A stretch of 52,641 nucleotides of DNA from the NCBI RefSeq assembly GCF_900197875.1, contig NZ_FZMO01000135.1:1-52641 (forward strand), given 5' to 3'. The position numbers were made by a program, and so were the translations under genes. Every line of letters begins with the position of its first letter. The first letter of the stretch is position 1. A model generated the notes under the pieces. That model did no database searches. It had not been told where the DNA came from and saw nothing but the letters and a program-made list of their open reading frames with translations. This stretch comes from Frankia canadensis. GTDB lineage: Bacteria; Actinomycetota; Actinomycetes; Frankiales; Frankiaceae. This document shows, one piece after another, positions 15,501-22,118 of the stretch.

Positions 15501-16425
15501 AAAGGTCCCGTGCCCGTTCCCGGCCCCGGGAACAGTGCTCGGCGTAGCCACAGCCCGCACACTCCGGACGAGGTTCGCCCCACGCGGGCACGGGCACGGC
15601 CGGCGGGCCCGCGAGCCGGCTCTCCAGCCGCCCGCGCGCGTGGTCGACCATCGGCGCCACGTCCTCGACCCGGAAGGTGCGGACGATCCCGGGCTCGGGA
15701 CCGGGACCGGGCCCGGGCCGTCCGGCCCCGGGGATCGGCTCAGCCGGCCGCGCGTCCCTGGTGGGATGGAGCAGATGCATGAACCGCGCGGGCGCGGCAC
15801 CGACCGACGACAGCGCCAGCGCGTAGGCCGCGAGCTGCAGCACCGCGCCGGGGCGGGCCTGGCGGGCCAGCTTCGCGTCGTAGGGCTCGTAGTGGCCGGG
15901 CTCGGCCGGTGCGCGGACGCCGCCGGTGCGGGGATCGAGATGGGCGGCGATGAGGAAGTCCGGGCGGCCGTGGAAGCCACCGTCGAACAGGACCCCCTGG
16001 TAGACCACGGGCGTGCCGGCGGCGAGCGCCGCCCGGGTGCGCTCCGCCGCCGCCGCTAGACCCTCCTCGGTCGGCGCCGGGCGCGGGATCTCCACGACCC
16101 CGCCCGGGCCGAAGCAGCGGCGCAGATGGTCCAGCCAGCGCTGTTCGTGCGCCATGCCGTGGCGCACCGCGGTCCGGTCCGGCGCGGTGGTCCGCACCAG
16201 CGGGGCGGGCTCATCCGGGCCTGCCCCTTGGGTGCCTGCCCCTTGGGTGCCTGCCCCTTGGGTGCCTGCCCCGTCCGGGCCTGCCCCGTCCGGGCCGGGG
16301 TCGCCACCGTCGATGGACGCCTGTCCGTCCGCCACCGCGTGGGTGAGCCTGACGCGATGCCCGCATTCGACGATGTCAACAAGATCGCCCGCGGATACCA
16401 CCCAGCGTCCGTCGAACTTCTGCAC
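12580..16425 (-). CDS. TM0106-type RecB-like nuclease / RNase H-like / UPF1-type helicase fusion
   Basis: About 1281 residues. The N-terminus (DGRWVVSAGDLV, a CGHR cysteine, and a later ECAGCGYAEHC cluster) fits a RecB/Cas4-like nuclease with Fe-S-type cysteines. Next comes a YprB-type RNase H-like domain (DIYFDMEGDP, YHYAPYEPGALRRL, EYNRVDCVSTHRL). The C-terminal third is a superfamily 1 helicase: Walker A GPPGAGKT, Walker B VLIIDEAGQ, GDPQQLPQV, VDRFQGQE and NVALSRAQ. Such proteins are thought to act in DNA or RNA metabolism; the role is not settled. Two tandem repeats expand linkers (13636-13707 and 16219-16293). The GTG at 16425 is chosen over one at 16449, but neither has a strong ribosome binding site. 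Confidence 0.88.
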   Translation of the reverse strand: MQKFDGRWVVSAGDLVDIVECGHRVRLTHAVADGQASIDGGDPGPDGAGPDGAGTQGAGTQGAGTQGAGPDEPAPLVRTTAPDRTAVRHGMAHEQRWLDHLRRCFGPGGVVEIPRPAPTEEGLAAAAERTRAALAAGTPVVYQGVLFDGGFHGRPDFLIAAHLDPRTGGVRAPAEPGHYEPYDAKLARQARPGAVLQLAAYALALSSVGAAPARFMHLLHPTRDARPAEPIPGAGRPGPGPGPEPGIVRTFRVEDVAPMVDHARGRLESRLAGPPAVPVPAWGEPRPECAGCGYAEHCSRGRERARDLSLVAGLRADQRRVLRDDGISTVEELAAATDDQRPAAMSATSFAGLRLQAELQAAQDRTRTTDDPVGTVSVRMVDPDGLRMLPAPDPGDIYFDMEGDPYALDAAGLEYLFGAITLTDPPNGRGAGEPGDPTTAAESFHAFWAHDRAGERRAFEDFVDWATGRLTAHPGAHIYHYAPYEPGALRRLAARHGTRERQVDDLLATSRLVDLYAVVRASLRVSQPSYSIKYLEPLFYPGARTAGVKNAADSIVAYEAFLEHRAAGEDAPARRQLAEIAEYNRVDCVSTHRLHQWLLDLGRREGVAVRDAVASGAAEADQGVLDEADGPDAVVDALVAGLPADPAAWSADERARALLAAAVGYHRRENKPAWWTYFAALTADRESLEAADDCAVPLRWHVVEDWDEPSGRRRRSRRLLRAETLPERPHPFERGESVRLLYRRQSGGEGTATDAVVERAAPHELVLRESVPPEETSRALPAAVLPGAPVRPEPKPAAIRQLAGRAAAALPALPAEAAIDLLRRIPPRLVGAGAALPSAAAHGDDQVSAVLAAVSHLDGSYLAVQGPPGAGKTYLAGRLIRHLVAQGRSVGLCSTSHKAIENAMLAATGQPPATGQPPATGEPPAASEPPGPGDGGGDRPPWKPLVPAAKKRRGGGAGPDPGRQPPWDSPRDLGALVAWRESHPEGHLVGDTAWAFANPRLAAKPFDVLIIDEAGQFALADTLAVAGAAHNLVLLGDPQQLPQVVAGIHPEGAEASALSHLLADAEVIPPELGYFLDRTRRLHPAVCAPVSALAYRGRLRSHPVAATRSIDGLPAGTYLLDVEHRGNGTRSDEEIAVVCAAVRHVVGRGAVDGDRTRSLAGGDILVVAPYNRQVRAIEHALDRAGLHGVRVGTVDRFQGQEASVVIVSLTTSSAAQAPRGLDFLLSRNRLNVALSRAQVAAVLVMSPALLDSSPRSVAELQLLAGLARLRATARTDLIARQ
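13636..13707. repeat. 18-bp tandem repeat inside helicase gene
   Basis: Four units (13636, 13654, 13672, 13690) of the type GGGCGGCTGACCCGTCGC; the last two are identical. In the protein they give about four copies of a six-residue ATGQPP-like unit in a loop between helicase motifs, so the repeat is in frame and length changes would be tolerated. Confidence 0.9.
16219..16293. repeat. 15-bp tandem repeat inside helicase gene N-terminal part
   Basis: Three identical units GCCTGCCCCTTGGGT (16219, 16234, 16249) followed by two units GCCTGCCCCGTCCGG (16264, 16279). They encode repeated GAGTQ / GAGPD pentapeptides in a disordered linker near the N-terminus. Confidence 0.92.
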
Positions 16426-16786
16426 GTCACCATCCCGTCCGGGCCGCACTCGCGGTGTGGAGGCTGATTGTCCGGCCGGCGCGGCCTAGCCGTTCGGGCC
16501 ACCTCGATCAGGTGCACCTTGCCGGCCGGGAGGCACCGGGTCGAGCCCGACCCGCCCCGTGAGGTCGATCACACTCGATCAGTGATCGATGTGGGCGCCG
16601 TCGCATCCGTACGAGCGCGCCCGACCGTCACCGCCCTCGCCCTCGAAGGTGACGCGAACGTTGTCCGGCGAACACCCAGCCCTGAAGTCCGCACGGCGCC
16701 ACCGTGCCCGACCGATCCCCCCGATGCCCCACCGACGCCCCACGCGGCCAACAACCACCAGGACGATCAGGACTGGGCATATTACG
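16426..16786. other. Divergent intergenic region, no feature recognised
   Basis: 361 bp between the helicase and the acyl-CoA ligase-like gene. It must hold both promoters. A GATCGATC-rich patch near 16563-16590 (TCGATCA repeated around ACACTCGATCAGTGATCG) is weakly palindromic. No small gene is convincing. Confidence 0.5.
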
Positions 16787-18937
16787 ATGGCCGCCGTGGA
16801 TGTCCCGGGCCCGGCGGACCACGAGGGCAGCATCGATCGCCTGCTGCATCCACGCGTGGTCGCCGTGATCGGTGCCAGTCGGCAGCCCGCAGCGGTCGGG
16901 CACGAGGTGTTCCGGCAGTTGCTCGCGCATGGTTTCACCGGCACCGTCTATCCCGTCAACGCGGCCGCCACCCATGTCGCCTCCGTGTACGCCTATCGGG
17001 ACGTGTGCGACGTGCCGGCGCCGATTGACCTGGCGGTCATCGCGGTACCGGCCCGTGAGGTCACCGCCGTCATGCGTGCCTGCGCGCGCAAACGGGTGGG
17101 CGGCGTCATCGTGGTGTCCGCCGGCTTCGCGGACGCCGGCGACGAGGGCCGTGATCGTCTCGCGGAGGTCATCCGGATCGCGCGCGACGGCGGGATGCGC
17201 CTGATCGGCCCCAACGCGATGGGCGTCGTCAACACGGCGCCGTCGTCACGGCTTCACGCCACGTTCGCGGCCGGTGCGCCACCGGCTGGCCGGGTCGGTG
17301 TCCTCACGCAGTCCGGCGCGCTCGCGGGCACGTTTCTCGCCGAGGCCGCGCGGCGCGCGATCGGCTTCTCCACCTTCGTGTCCGCCGGCGATCGCTCCGA
17401 CGTGTCGACCAACGACCTGCTCGAGTACTGGCGCTCGGACAGCCGCACCAGCGTCGTCATGCTGCATCTGCAGAGCGTCGGGAATCCGCGCCGGTTCGCC
17501 CGGATAGCGCGCGATCTCGGCCGCACCAAGCCCGTCGTGGCGCTCAAGAGCGGCCAGGACTCCACCGGTGACGGCGTCGACGCGCTGTTCACCAGCGCCG
17601 GCGTGGTCCGCGCCGACACCCTGACCCAGCTGTTCGACGCCGTGCAGCTGCTCGCCCACCAGCCGCTTCCGACCGGTCGCCGCGTCGGCGTCGTGGGGAC
17701 GAGCCGCGCGCTCGCGGCACTCGCGACCGACGCCTGTCGCACCTACGCGCTCGAGGTGCCGCTGCTGTCCGAACGGACGTGCGCGGCCCTCGCCGACCTC
17801 CTCGGCCACCGCCATGCCACCAATCCGGTCGACCTCGGGCCGCTGGCCGATCCCGATCGCTTCGAGGCGGCCCTGCGGCTGGTCGCAGGCTCCGGCGAGG
17901 TCGACGCCGTCCTCACGCTCGTCACGCCGCACGCCCAGGAGGACCGCCTCGGATCCGCGGTGCGCACCGTCGCCGCGGACGTCGGGCTTCCGGTCCTCGC
18001 CTCGTACCTCGGCCTGGACGGCATGCCGGACGCGCTCGCCGTGCCGGACGCGACCGGCTCGCCCGGGCCCGGCTCGGTGCCGTCGTACTCCTCGCCGGAG
18101 TCGGCGGCGCTCGCGCTGTCCCGCGCCGCCGATCACGCGGCGTGGCGCTCGCGCGACCTCGGCCGGGTCCCCGAACCCGGGGGCGTCGACCTTCGTGCCG
18201 CCCGCCGCGAGGTCGGGACCAGCCCGAAGGACGGCACCTGGCTTCCCGAGGCCACCGTCGCCGCCCTGCTGGGCGGGGTGGGTCTGCGGGCCTGGCCGAG
18301 CGTGCGGGTCGCCGACGAGCGCGAGGCGCTGGCCGCGGTGGCATCCCTCGGCTGGCCCGTCGCTCTCAAGATCGCCGACGAGCGGTTCCGCAGCAGGCTC
18401 GACGTCGGCGCGGTGCAGCTCGGTCTCGGCACCGAGGCCGACCTCGGTGCCGCCTGGCGGACGATCCGCGCCGCCGTGGGGCCCGGCGACATGCTCGTCC
18501 AGCCCATGGCGCCGGCGGGGGTCTCGACCGTCGTGCGGCTGCGGCAGGATCCGACCGTGGGAACGCTGCTGTCCCTGCGCCTGGGCGGGGCCGTCGCGGA
18601 CCTGCTGGCCGATCCCCTGGCCCGCACCCTGCCGCTGACGGACCTGGACGCCGAGGAGCTCATCGGCTCCATCCGGGGCAGCGTGCTGCTGGTCGGGGGC
18701 TCCGGCGCGCCGGCCGCGGACACCGGCGCCCTCGCCGATCTCCTGCACCGGGTCGCCCGGCTCGCCGAGGAGGTGCCCGAGATCGGGGAGGTCCTCCTCG
18801 ATCCGGTGCTGGTGGGCCGCACCGGGGTGGTCCTGCTGCACGCGGGCGTCCGGCTGCTTCCGGCGCCGGCGGCGTCTCCCACCCGTCCTGACGCGCCCGC
18901 CTCGACGAACCGGCAGGCCGGTACGGTCGACCTATGA
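16787..18937 (+). CDS. Acetate--CoA ligase (ADP-forming)-like protein
   Basis: 716 residues. Residues ~10-140 are a CoA-binding Rossmann domain (VVAVIGASRQPAAVG, YPVNAAA, IDLAVIAVPA, GGVIVVSAGFAD). Succinyl-CoA ligase-like flavodoxin domains follow (RVGVLTQSGALAG, TNDLLEYWRSD, KPVVALKSGQD). The last ~220 residues are an ATP-grasp_5 domain (WPVALKIADERFRSR). This is the single-chain alpha-beta architecture of ADP-forming acyl-CoA synthetases, here without the GNAT domain found in many actinobacterial relatives. The ATG at 16787 lacks a strong ribosome binding site but starts just before the conserved domain. It overlaps the next gene by 4 bp (ATGA), so the two are probably co-translated. Confidence 0.85.
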   Translation: MAAVDVPGPADHEGSIDRLLHPRVVAVIGASRQPAAVGHEVFRQLLAHGFTGTVYPVNAAATHVASVYAYRDVCDVPAPIDLAVIAVPAREVTAVMRACARKRVGGVIVVSAGFADAGDEGRDRLAEVIRIARDGGMRLIGPNAMGVVNTAPSSRLHATFAAGAPPAGRVGVLTQSGALAGTFLAEAARRAIGFSTFVSAGDRSDVSTNDLLEYWRSDSRTSVVMLHLQSVGNPRRFARIARDLGRTKPVVALKSGQDSTGDGVDALFTSAGVVRADTLTQLFDAVQLLAHQPLPTGRRVGVVGTSRALAALATDACRTYALEVPLLSERTCAALADLLGHRHATNPVDLGPLADPDRFEAALRLVAGSGEVDAVLTLVTPHAQEDRLGSAVRTVAADVGLPVLASYLGLDGMPDALAVPDATGSPGPGSVPSYSSPESAALALSRAADHAAWRSRDLGRVPEPGGVDLRAARREVGTSPKDGTWLPEATVAALLGGVGLRAWPSVRVADEREALAAVASLGWPVALKIADERFRSRLDVGAVQLGLGTEADLGAAWRTIRAAVGPGDMLVQPMAPAGVSTVVRLRQDPTVGTLLSLRLGGAVADLLADPLARTLPLTDLDAEELIGSIRGSVLLVGGSGAPAADTGALADLLHRVARLAEEVPEIGEVLLDPVLVGRTGVVLLHAGVRLLPAPAASPTRPDAPASTNRQAGTVDL

Positions 18938-19800
18938 CCGCACGACAGAGGATCGCGTTCCAGGGCGAACGGGGAGCCAACTCGCACATCGCCTGCCGGG
19001 ATGTCTATCCGGACTACGAGGCGGTCCCCTACCAGACGTTCGACGAGTGCTTCTCCGCGCTCGAGGACGGCGCGGTGGATCTCGCGATGATCCCCGTCGA
19101 GAACTCGACCGCCGGGCGCGTCGCCGACATCCACCTGCTGTTGCCGCGGCCCGCCGTCCACATCATCGGCGAGTACTTCCTGCCCGTCCGCCACCAGCTG
19201 CTCGGGGTCCCCGGCGGGACGCTGGACGACGTCAAGACCGTGCACAGCCATCCGCAGGCGCTGGCGCAGTGCCGCGAGGCGCTGCGTGGGCTCGGGCTGG
19301 TGCCCGTCGCCGCCGCGGACACCGCCGGGGCCGCCCGGGAGATCGCCGAGGCGGGTGATCCCGCGCGCGCCGCGATCGCCTCCCGCCTCGCCGCCGACGC
19401 CTACGGGCTCCAGGTGCTGCGGGCGGATCTGGAGGACGAGGAGCACAACACGACCCGCTTCCTCATCCTGTCCAGCGAGAGCCTGCGGGCCGCCGTCGGC
19501 GTCGGACCGCTCGTGACGACCTTCGTGTTCAACGTGCACAACCGCCCGGCCGCGCTCTACAAGGCGCTGGGCGGCTTCGCCACGAACGGTGTGAACATGA
19601 CCAAACTCGAGAGTTACATGGTCAACGGCAACTTCGTGGCCACCCAGTTCCTCTCCGACGTCGAAGGCAGCCCGGAGGATCCCGCCGTCGCCCGCGCGTT
19701 CGAGGAGCTGTCCTTCTACGCGGACTACCGGGTGCTGGGCGTCTACCGGGCGAGCCGGTTCCGCGAACTCCACCAGCCGGACCTCGCCGCGGGTATCTAG
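18934..19800 (+). CDS. pheA: Prephenate dehydratase with ACT domain
   Basis: 288 residues. The catalytic part begins RIAFQGERGANSHIACRD and contains IPVENSTAGRVADIH, VHSHPQALAQC, and the catalytic NTTRFLIL motif. A C-terminal ACT domain (ALYKALGGFATNGVNMTKLESYM) senses phenylalanine. It converts prephenate to phenylpyruvate. The wording of both domains is that of alpha-proteobacterial PheA proteins (GEFGANS, ACRD, RVADIH, ALYKALGGFATNGVNMTKLESY) rather than the usual actinobacterial form, whose ACT motif reads ESRP. Start overlaps the upstream stop (ATGA). The gene ends 8 bp before nhaA. Horizontal origin is inference from remembered family sequences. Confidence 0.92.
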   Translation: MTARQRIAFQGERGANSHIACRDVYPDYEAVPYQTFDECFSALEDGAVDLAMIPVENSTAGRVADIHLLLPRPAVHIIGEYFLPVRHQLLGVPGGTLDDVKTVHSHPQALAQCREALRGLGLVPVAAADTAGAAREIAEAGDPARAAIASRLAADAYGLQVLRADLEDEEHNTTRFLILSSESLRAAVGVGPLVTTFVFNVHNRPAALYKALGGFATNGVNMTKLESYMVNGNFVATQFLSDVEGSPEDPAVARAFEELSFYADYRVLGVYRASRFRELHQPDLAAGI

Positions 19801-19808
19801 GCCACCCG

Positions 19809-21191
19809 GTGACCGCTCCACCCCGCCCCGGCCCGGGGCTGCGGATCCGCCTGCCTCAGGTCGCACCCTCCCTGCGGGAGTTCCTGGCCACCGAGGCCGG
19901 CGGCGCGATGCTGCTCCTGATCGCCACCGTGGTGGCTCTCGGCTGGGCGAACTCACCCTGGTCCGGAGGCTACGCCCGGCTGTGGGAGACCACCGCCGAG
20001 GTCAGGATCGGCGGCGCCGGCATCGACATGAGCCTGCTGCACTGGGTGAACGACGGTGCCATGGCGGTCTTCTTCACCGTGGTCGGCCTGGAGATCAGCC
20101 GCGAGTTCACCGCGGGCGAACTGCGTGACCGCCGCATGGTCGCGGTGCCCGCCCTCGGCGCCATCGGCGGTCTGGCCCTTCCCGCGACGATCTACCTGCT
20201 GGCCAACACCTCGGGGCCGGCCGCCCGGGGCTGGGGCGTGCCCATGTCCACGGACACCGCGTTCGTGGTCGGGATACTCGCGCTGTTCGGGCCGAGGTGC
20301 CCGGACCGTCTTCGCCTGTTCCTGCTCACCCTCGCGATCGTCGACGACATCGGTGCGATCTGCGTGGTCGGGGTCTTCTACACCGAGCGGGTGGATCCGC
20401 TCGGCCTTCTGGTGGCGGGTGGCGTCATCCTCGCGATTCTCGCGCTGCGCTGGCTGGGTGTGTGGCAGCTTCCGCCCTACGTCCTGCTCTCCCTGGTGCT
20501 CTGGGGCGCGGTGCATGCCTCCGGCGTGCACGCGACCCTGGCGGGTGTCCTGACGGGTCTGCTGACCCCGGCCCGACCGCCCCGCCATGACCAGATCGAC
20601 GAGGTTCCCGTCTACGTCCGGGCCCTGGCGGAGGATTCCAACGCCACCAGGGCCGGTCTCGCCGTGGCCGCCGCCAAGGCGACGGTCTCCCCGAACGAGC
20701 GGCTGCAGCGGGTCCTGCACCCCTTCAGCGCGTTCATCGTGGTTCCCGTCTTCGGCCTCGCCAACGCGGGTGTCCACCTGGACGCCGCGACGCTGCGCGC
20801 CGCGGCGGCCTCCCCGGTCACCCTGGGCATCATGGTGGCCCTGGTCGCGGGCAACGCCGTCGGGATCACCCTGGCGAGTACCGTGGCGATCCGCAGCGGA
20901 CTCGGTCAGCTGCCCGGCCAGGTCCGGTACAGCCATCTGATGGGCGCGGCCACGCTGGCCGGCATCGGCTTCACCATCTCGCTGTTCATCACGGAACTCG
21001 CCTTCACCGATCCCGAGCTGCGCGAGCAGGCGAAGATCGGCATTCTGGGCGGCTCGCTCACAGCGGCCGTCGCGGGGACCGTGATCCTCCGTGTCCTCGG
21101 CGAGAGAATGCCGCTGTGCTCACCGCTCACCGACGAACCGGTACCCCGGCTACCCCCGCGACCATGGCGGGCGCCGGCGCCGGTGAAGTGA
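19809..21191 (+). CDS. nhaA: Na+/H+ antiporter NhaA
   Basis: 460 residues with about 12 hydrophobic segments. Diagnostic blocks are GGAMLLLIATVVALGWANSPW, NDGAMAVFFTVVGLEISREF, the ion-site AIVDDIGAICVV (two adjacent Asp) and GIGFTISLFITELAF. It exchanges Na+ for protons across the membrane and supports pH and salt homeostasis. It starts at a GTG at 19809, 8 bp after pheA, so it may share that operon. Its 3' end overlaps the convergent DsbA-like gene by 42 bp. In several actinobacteria NhaA is fused at the C-terminus to a thioredoxin-fold domain; here the two are separate genes in opposite directions. Confidence 0.95.
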   Translation: MTAPPRPGPGLRIRLPQVAPSLREFLATEAGGAMLLLIATVVALGWANSPWSGGYARLWETTAEVRIGGAGIDMSLLHWVNDGAMAVFFTVVGLEISREFTAGELRDRRMVAVPALGAIGGLALPATIYLLANTSGPAARGWGVPMSTDTAFVVGILALFGPRCPDRLRLFLLTLAIVDDIGAICVVGVFYTERVDPLGLLVAGGVILAILALRWLGVWQLPPYVLLSLVLWGAVHASGVHATLAGVLTGLLTPARPPRHDQIDEVPVYVRALAEDSNATRAGLAVAAAKATVSPNERLQRVLHPFSAFIVVPVFGLANAGVHLDAATLRAAAASPVTLGIMVALVAGNAVGITLASTVAIRSGLGQLPGQVRYSHLMGAATLAGIGFTISLFITELAFTDPELREQAKIGILGGSLTAAVAGTVILRVLGERMPLCSPLTDEPVPRLPPRPWRAPAPVK

Positions 21192-21800
21192 CAGGTTCGC
21201 CGCCTTCCGCAGGGGCGCGATCTCGGTGCGCCCCCGGTAGGGCACACCATTGATGTACACCGTCGGAGTTCCGCGAACGCCCTGCTCAATACCGCGCGCG
21301 TAGTCGGCCTCGACGGCGTCGCCGAACGGCTGTGCCGCCTCCCCCACGACCAGGTCGCCATCAATTCCCAGCGAGGTGGCGTACGCCCGCAGGAACTTGT
21401 CCGCGAGCCGGTCCTGGCGCGCGAAAAGCAGGTCGTGCATGTCCCAGAAGCGCCCGTGCGCACCCGCCGCCTCCGCGGCGAGCGCCGCGGTCAGGGCATA
21501 GGGATGGACATCGAAGACCGGGAAGTGGCGAAAGACCAGTTTGACCTGACCCGCCGAGCTCTCGACGAGCTCTCGCAGGACGGGCGCGGTCCGCGCGCAG
21601 TACGGACACTCGAAGTCGCCGTATTCGACCACCACGATCGGTGCGTCGCCGCGGCCCAGGACGTGCCGCGAGGGACCCGCCGCCACCGCGGCGCCGTCGG
21701 GCGCACCGCCGACGGCGAGCGCGGCCGGTGAGCCCGCTTCTCCCGCCGGCCCCGGCCCCACCGCGCACACCGCGGCCGGCTCCGGCGGATCAGCCGACAT
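21150..21800 (-). CDS. DsbA/thioredoxin-fold oxidoreductase
   Basis: 216 residues. After a ~45-residue low-complexity N-terminus comes HVLGRGDAPIVVVEYGDFECPYCAR with the CPYC redox pair, then FRHFPVFDVHP, a helical insert, and the cis-Pro loop GVRGTPTVYINGVPYRGR. This is the DSBA-like/thioredoxin_4 family used for disulfide or thiol chemistry. No signal peptide or membrane anchor is visible, so it may act in the cytoplasm. The ATG at 21800 is the most plausible start but an upstream one cannot be excluded. It is convergent with nhaA (42-bp overlap) and divergent from the ribonucleotide reductase gene. Confidence 0.85.
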   Translation of the reverse strand: MSADPPEPAAVCAVGPGPAGEAGSPAALAVGGAPDGAAVAAGPSRHVLGRGDAPIVVVEYGDFECPYCARTAPVLRELVESSAGQVKLVFRHFPVFDVHPYALTAALAAEAAGAHGRFWDMHDLLFARQDRLADKFLRAYATSLGIDGDLVVGEAAQPFGDAVEADYARGIEQGVRGTPTVYINGVPYRGRTEIAPLRKAANLSLHRRRRPPWSRG

Positions 21801-21942
21801 CGCACGGTTCCGTCCGCGTCCACCACGATGTTCGCGGGTTCGCCGTCTCGCATTCACCGACGTACTCTTCCCCGCCCACGTGGCAATTATGGCGGCGACC
21901 GGCGCCGGCTGGCGACAGCAGGCCAGGAATCGGACAGTGCAT

Positions 21943-21960
21943 TGTGTGTTACGAATCACA
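21943..21960. promoter_or_regulatory. Candidate CRP/FNR-type operator
   Basis: TGTGTGTTACGAATCACA: inverted TGTG/CACA half-sites 10 bases apart with a T and an A at the expected inner positions. It is 158 bp before the ribonucleotide reductase start. Confidence 0.3.
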
Positions 21961-22042
21961 TTAACTTGTGGGACCCTGCTCGAGGCGCCGTCCTGTATGT
22001 GACCATCGCCCCGTCGCCAGGCGTCGCCGAGGCCGCCGACCC

Positions 22043-22076
22043 CATCGAAGGGCCATCGACATCGAAGGGCCATCGA
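22043..22076. repeat. 17-bp direct duplication
   Basis: CATCGAAGGGCCATCGA occurs twice back to back (22043 and 22060), within the presumed leader of the reductase gene. Confidence 0.85.
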
Positions 22077-22118
22077 CGCCGAAGACGCCGCCGTGCCCAT
22101 GAGACCGCAGGGAGCACG

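Larger units (their letters stand above)
21801..22118. other. Divergent intergenic region before class II ribonucleotide reductase
   Basis: 318 bp. TGTG-N10-CACA at 21943-21960 has the layout of a CRP/FNR-type site, in a locally AT-rich patch. A 17-bp direct repeat lies at 22043-22076. I see no cobalamin-riboswitch core (no B12 box) and no clear pair of NrdR boxes. Confidence 0.4.

Noticed and set aside
14236-16059. 607-codon plus-strand frame
   Set aside because: Antisense to the helicase fusion; composition is typical of a mirror frame.
21801-22118. Cobalamin riboswitch before nrdJ
   Set aside because: No B12 box or characteristic core could be seen on either strand.
21828-22118. Longer start for the class II reductase
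   Set aside because: The upstream frame is Arg-rich, contains the 17-bp duplication and lacks conserved sequence; the ATG at 22119 has GGGAG.
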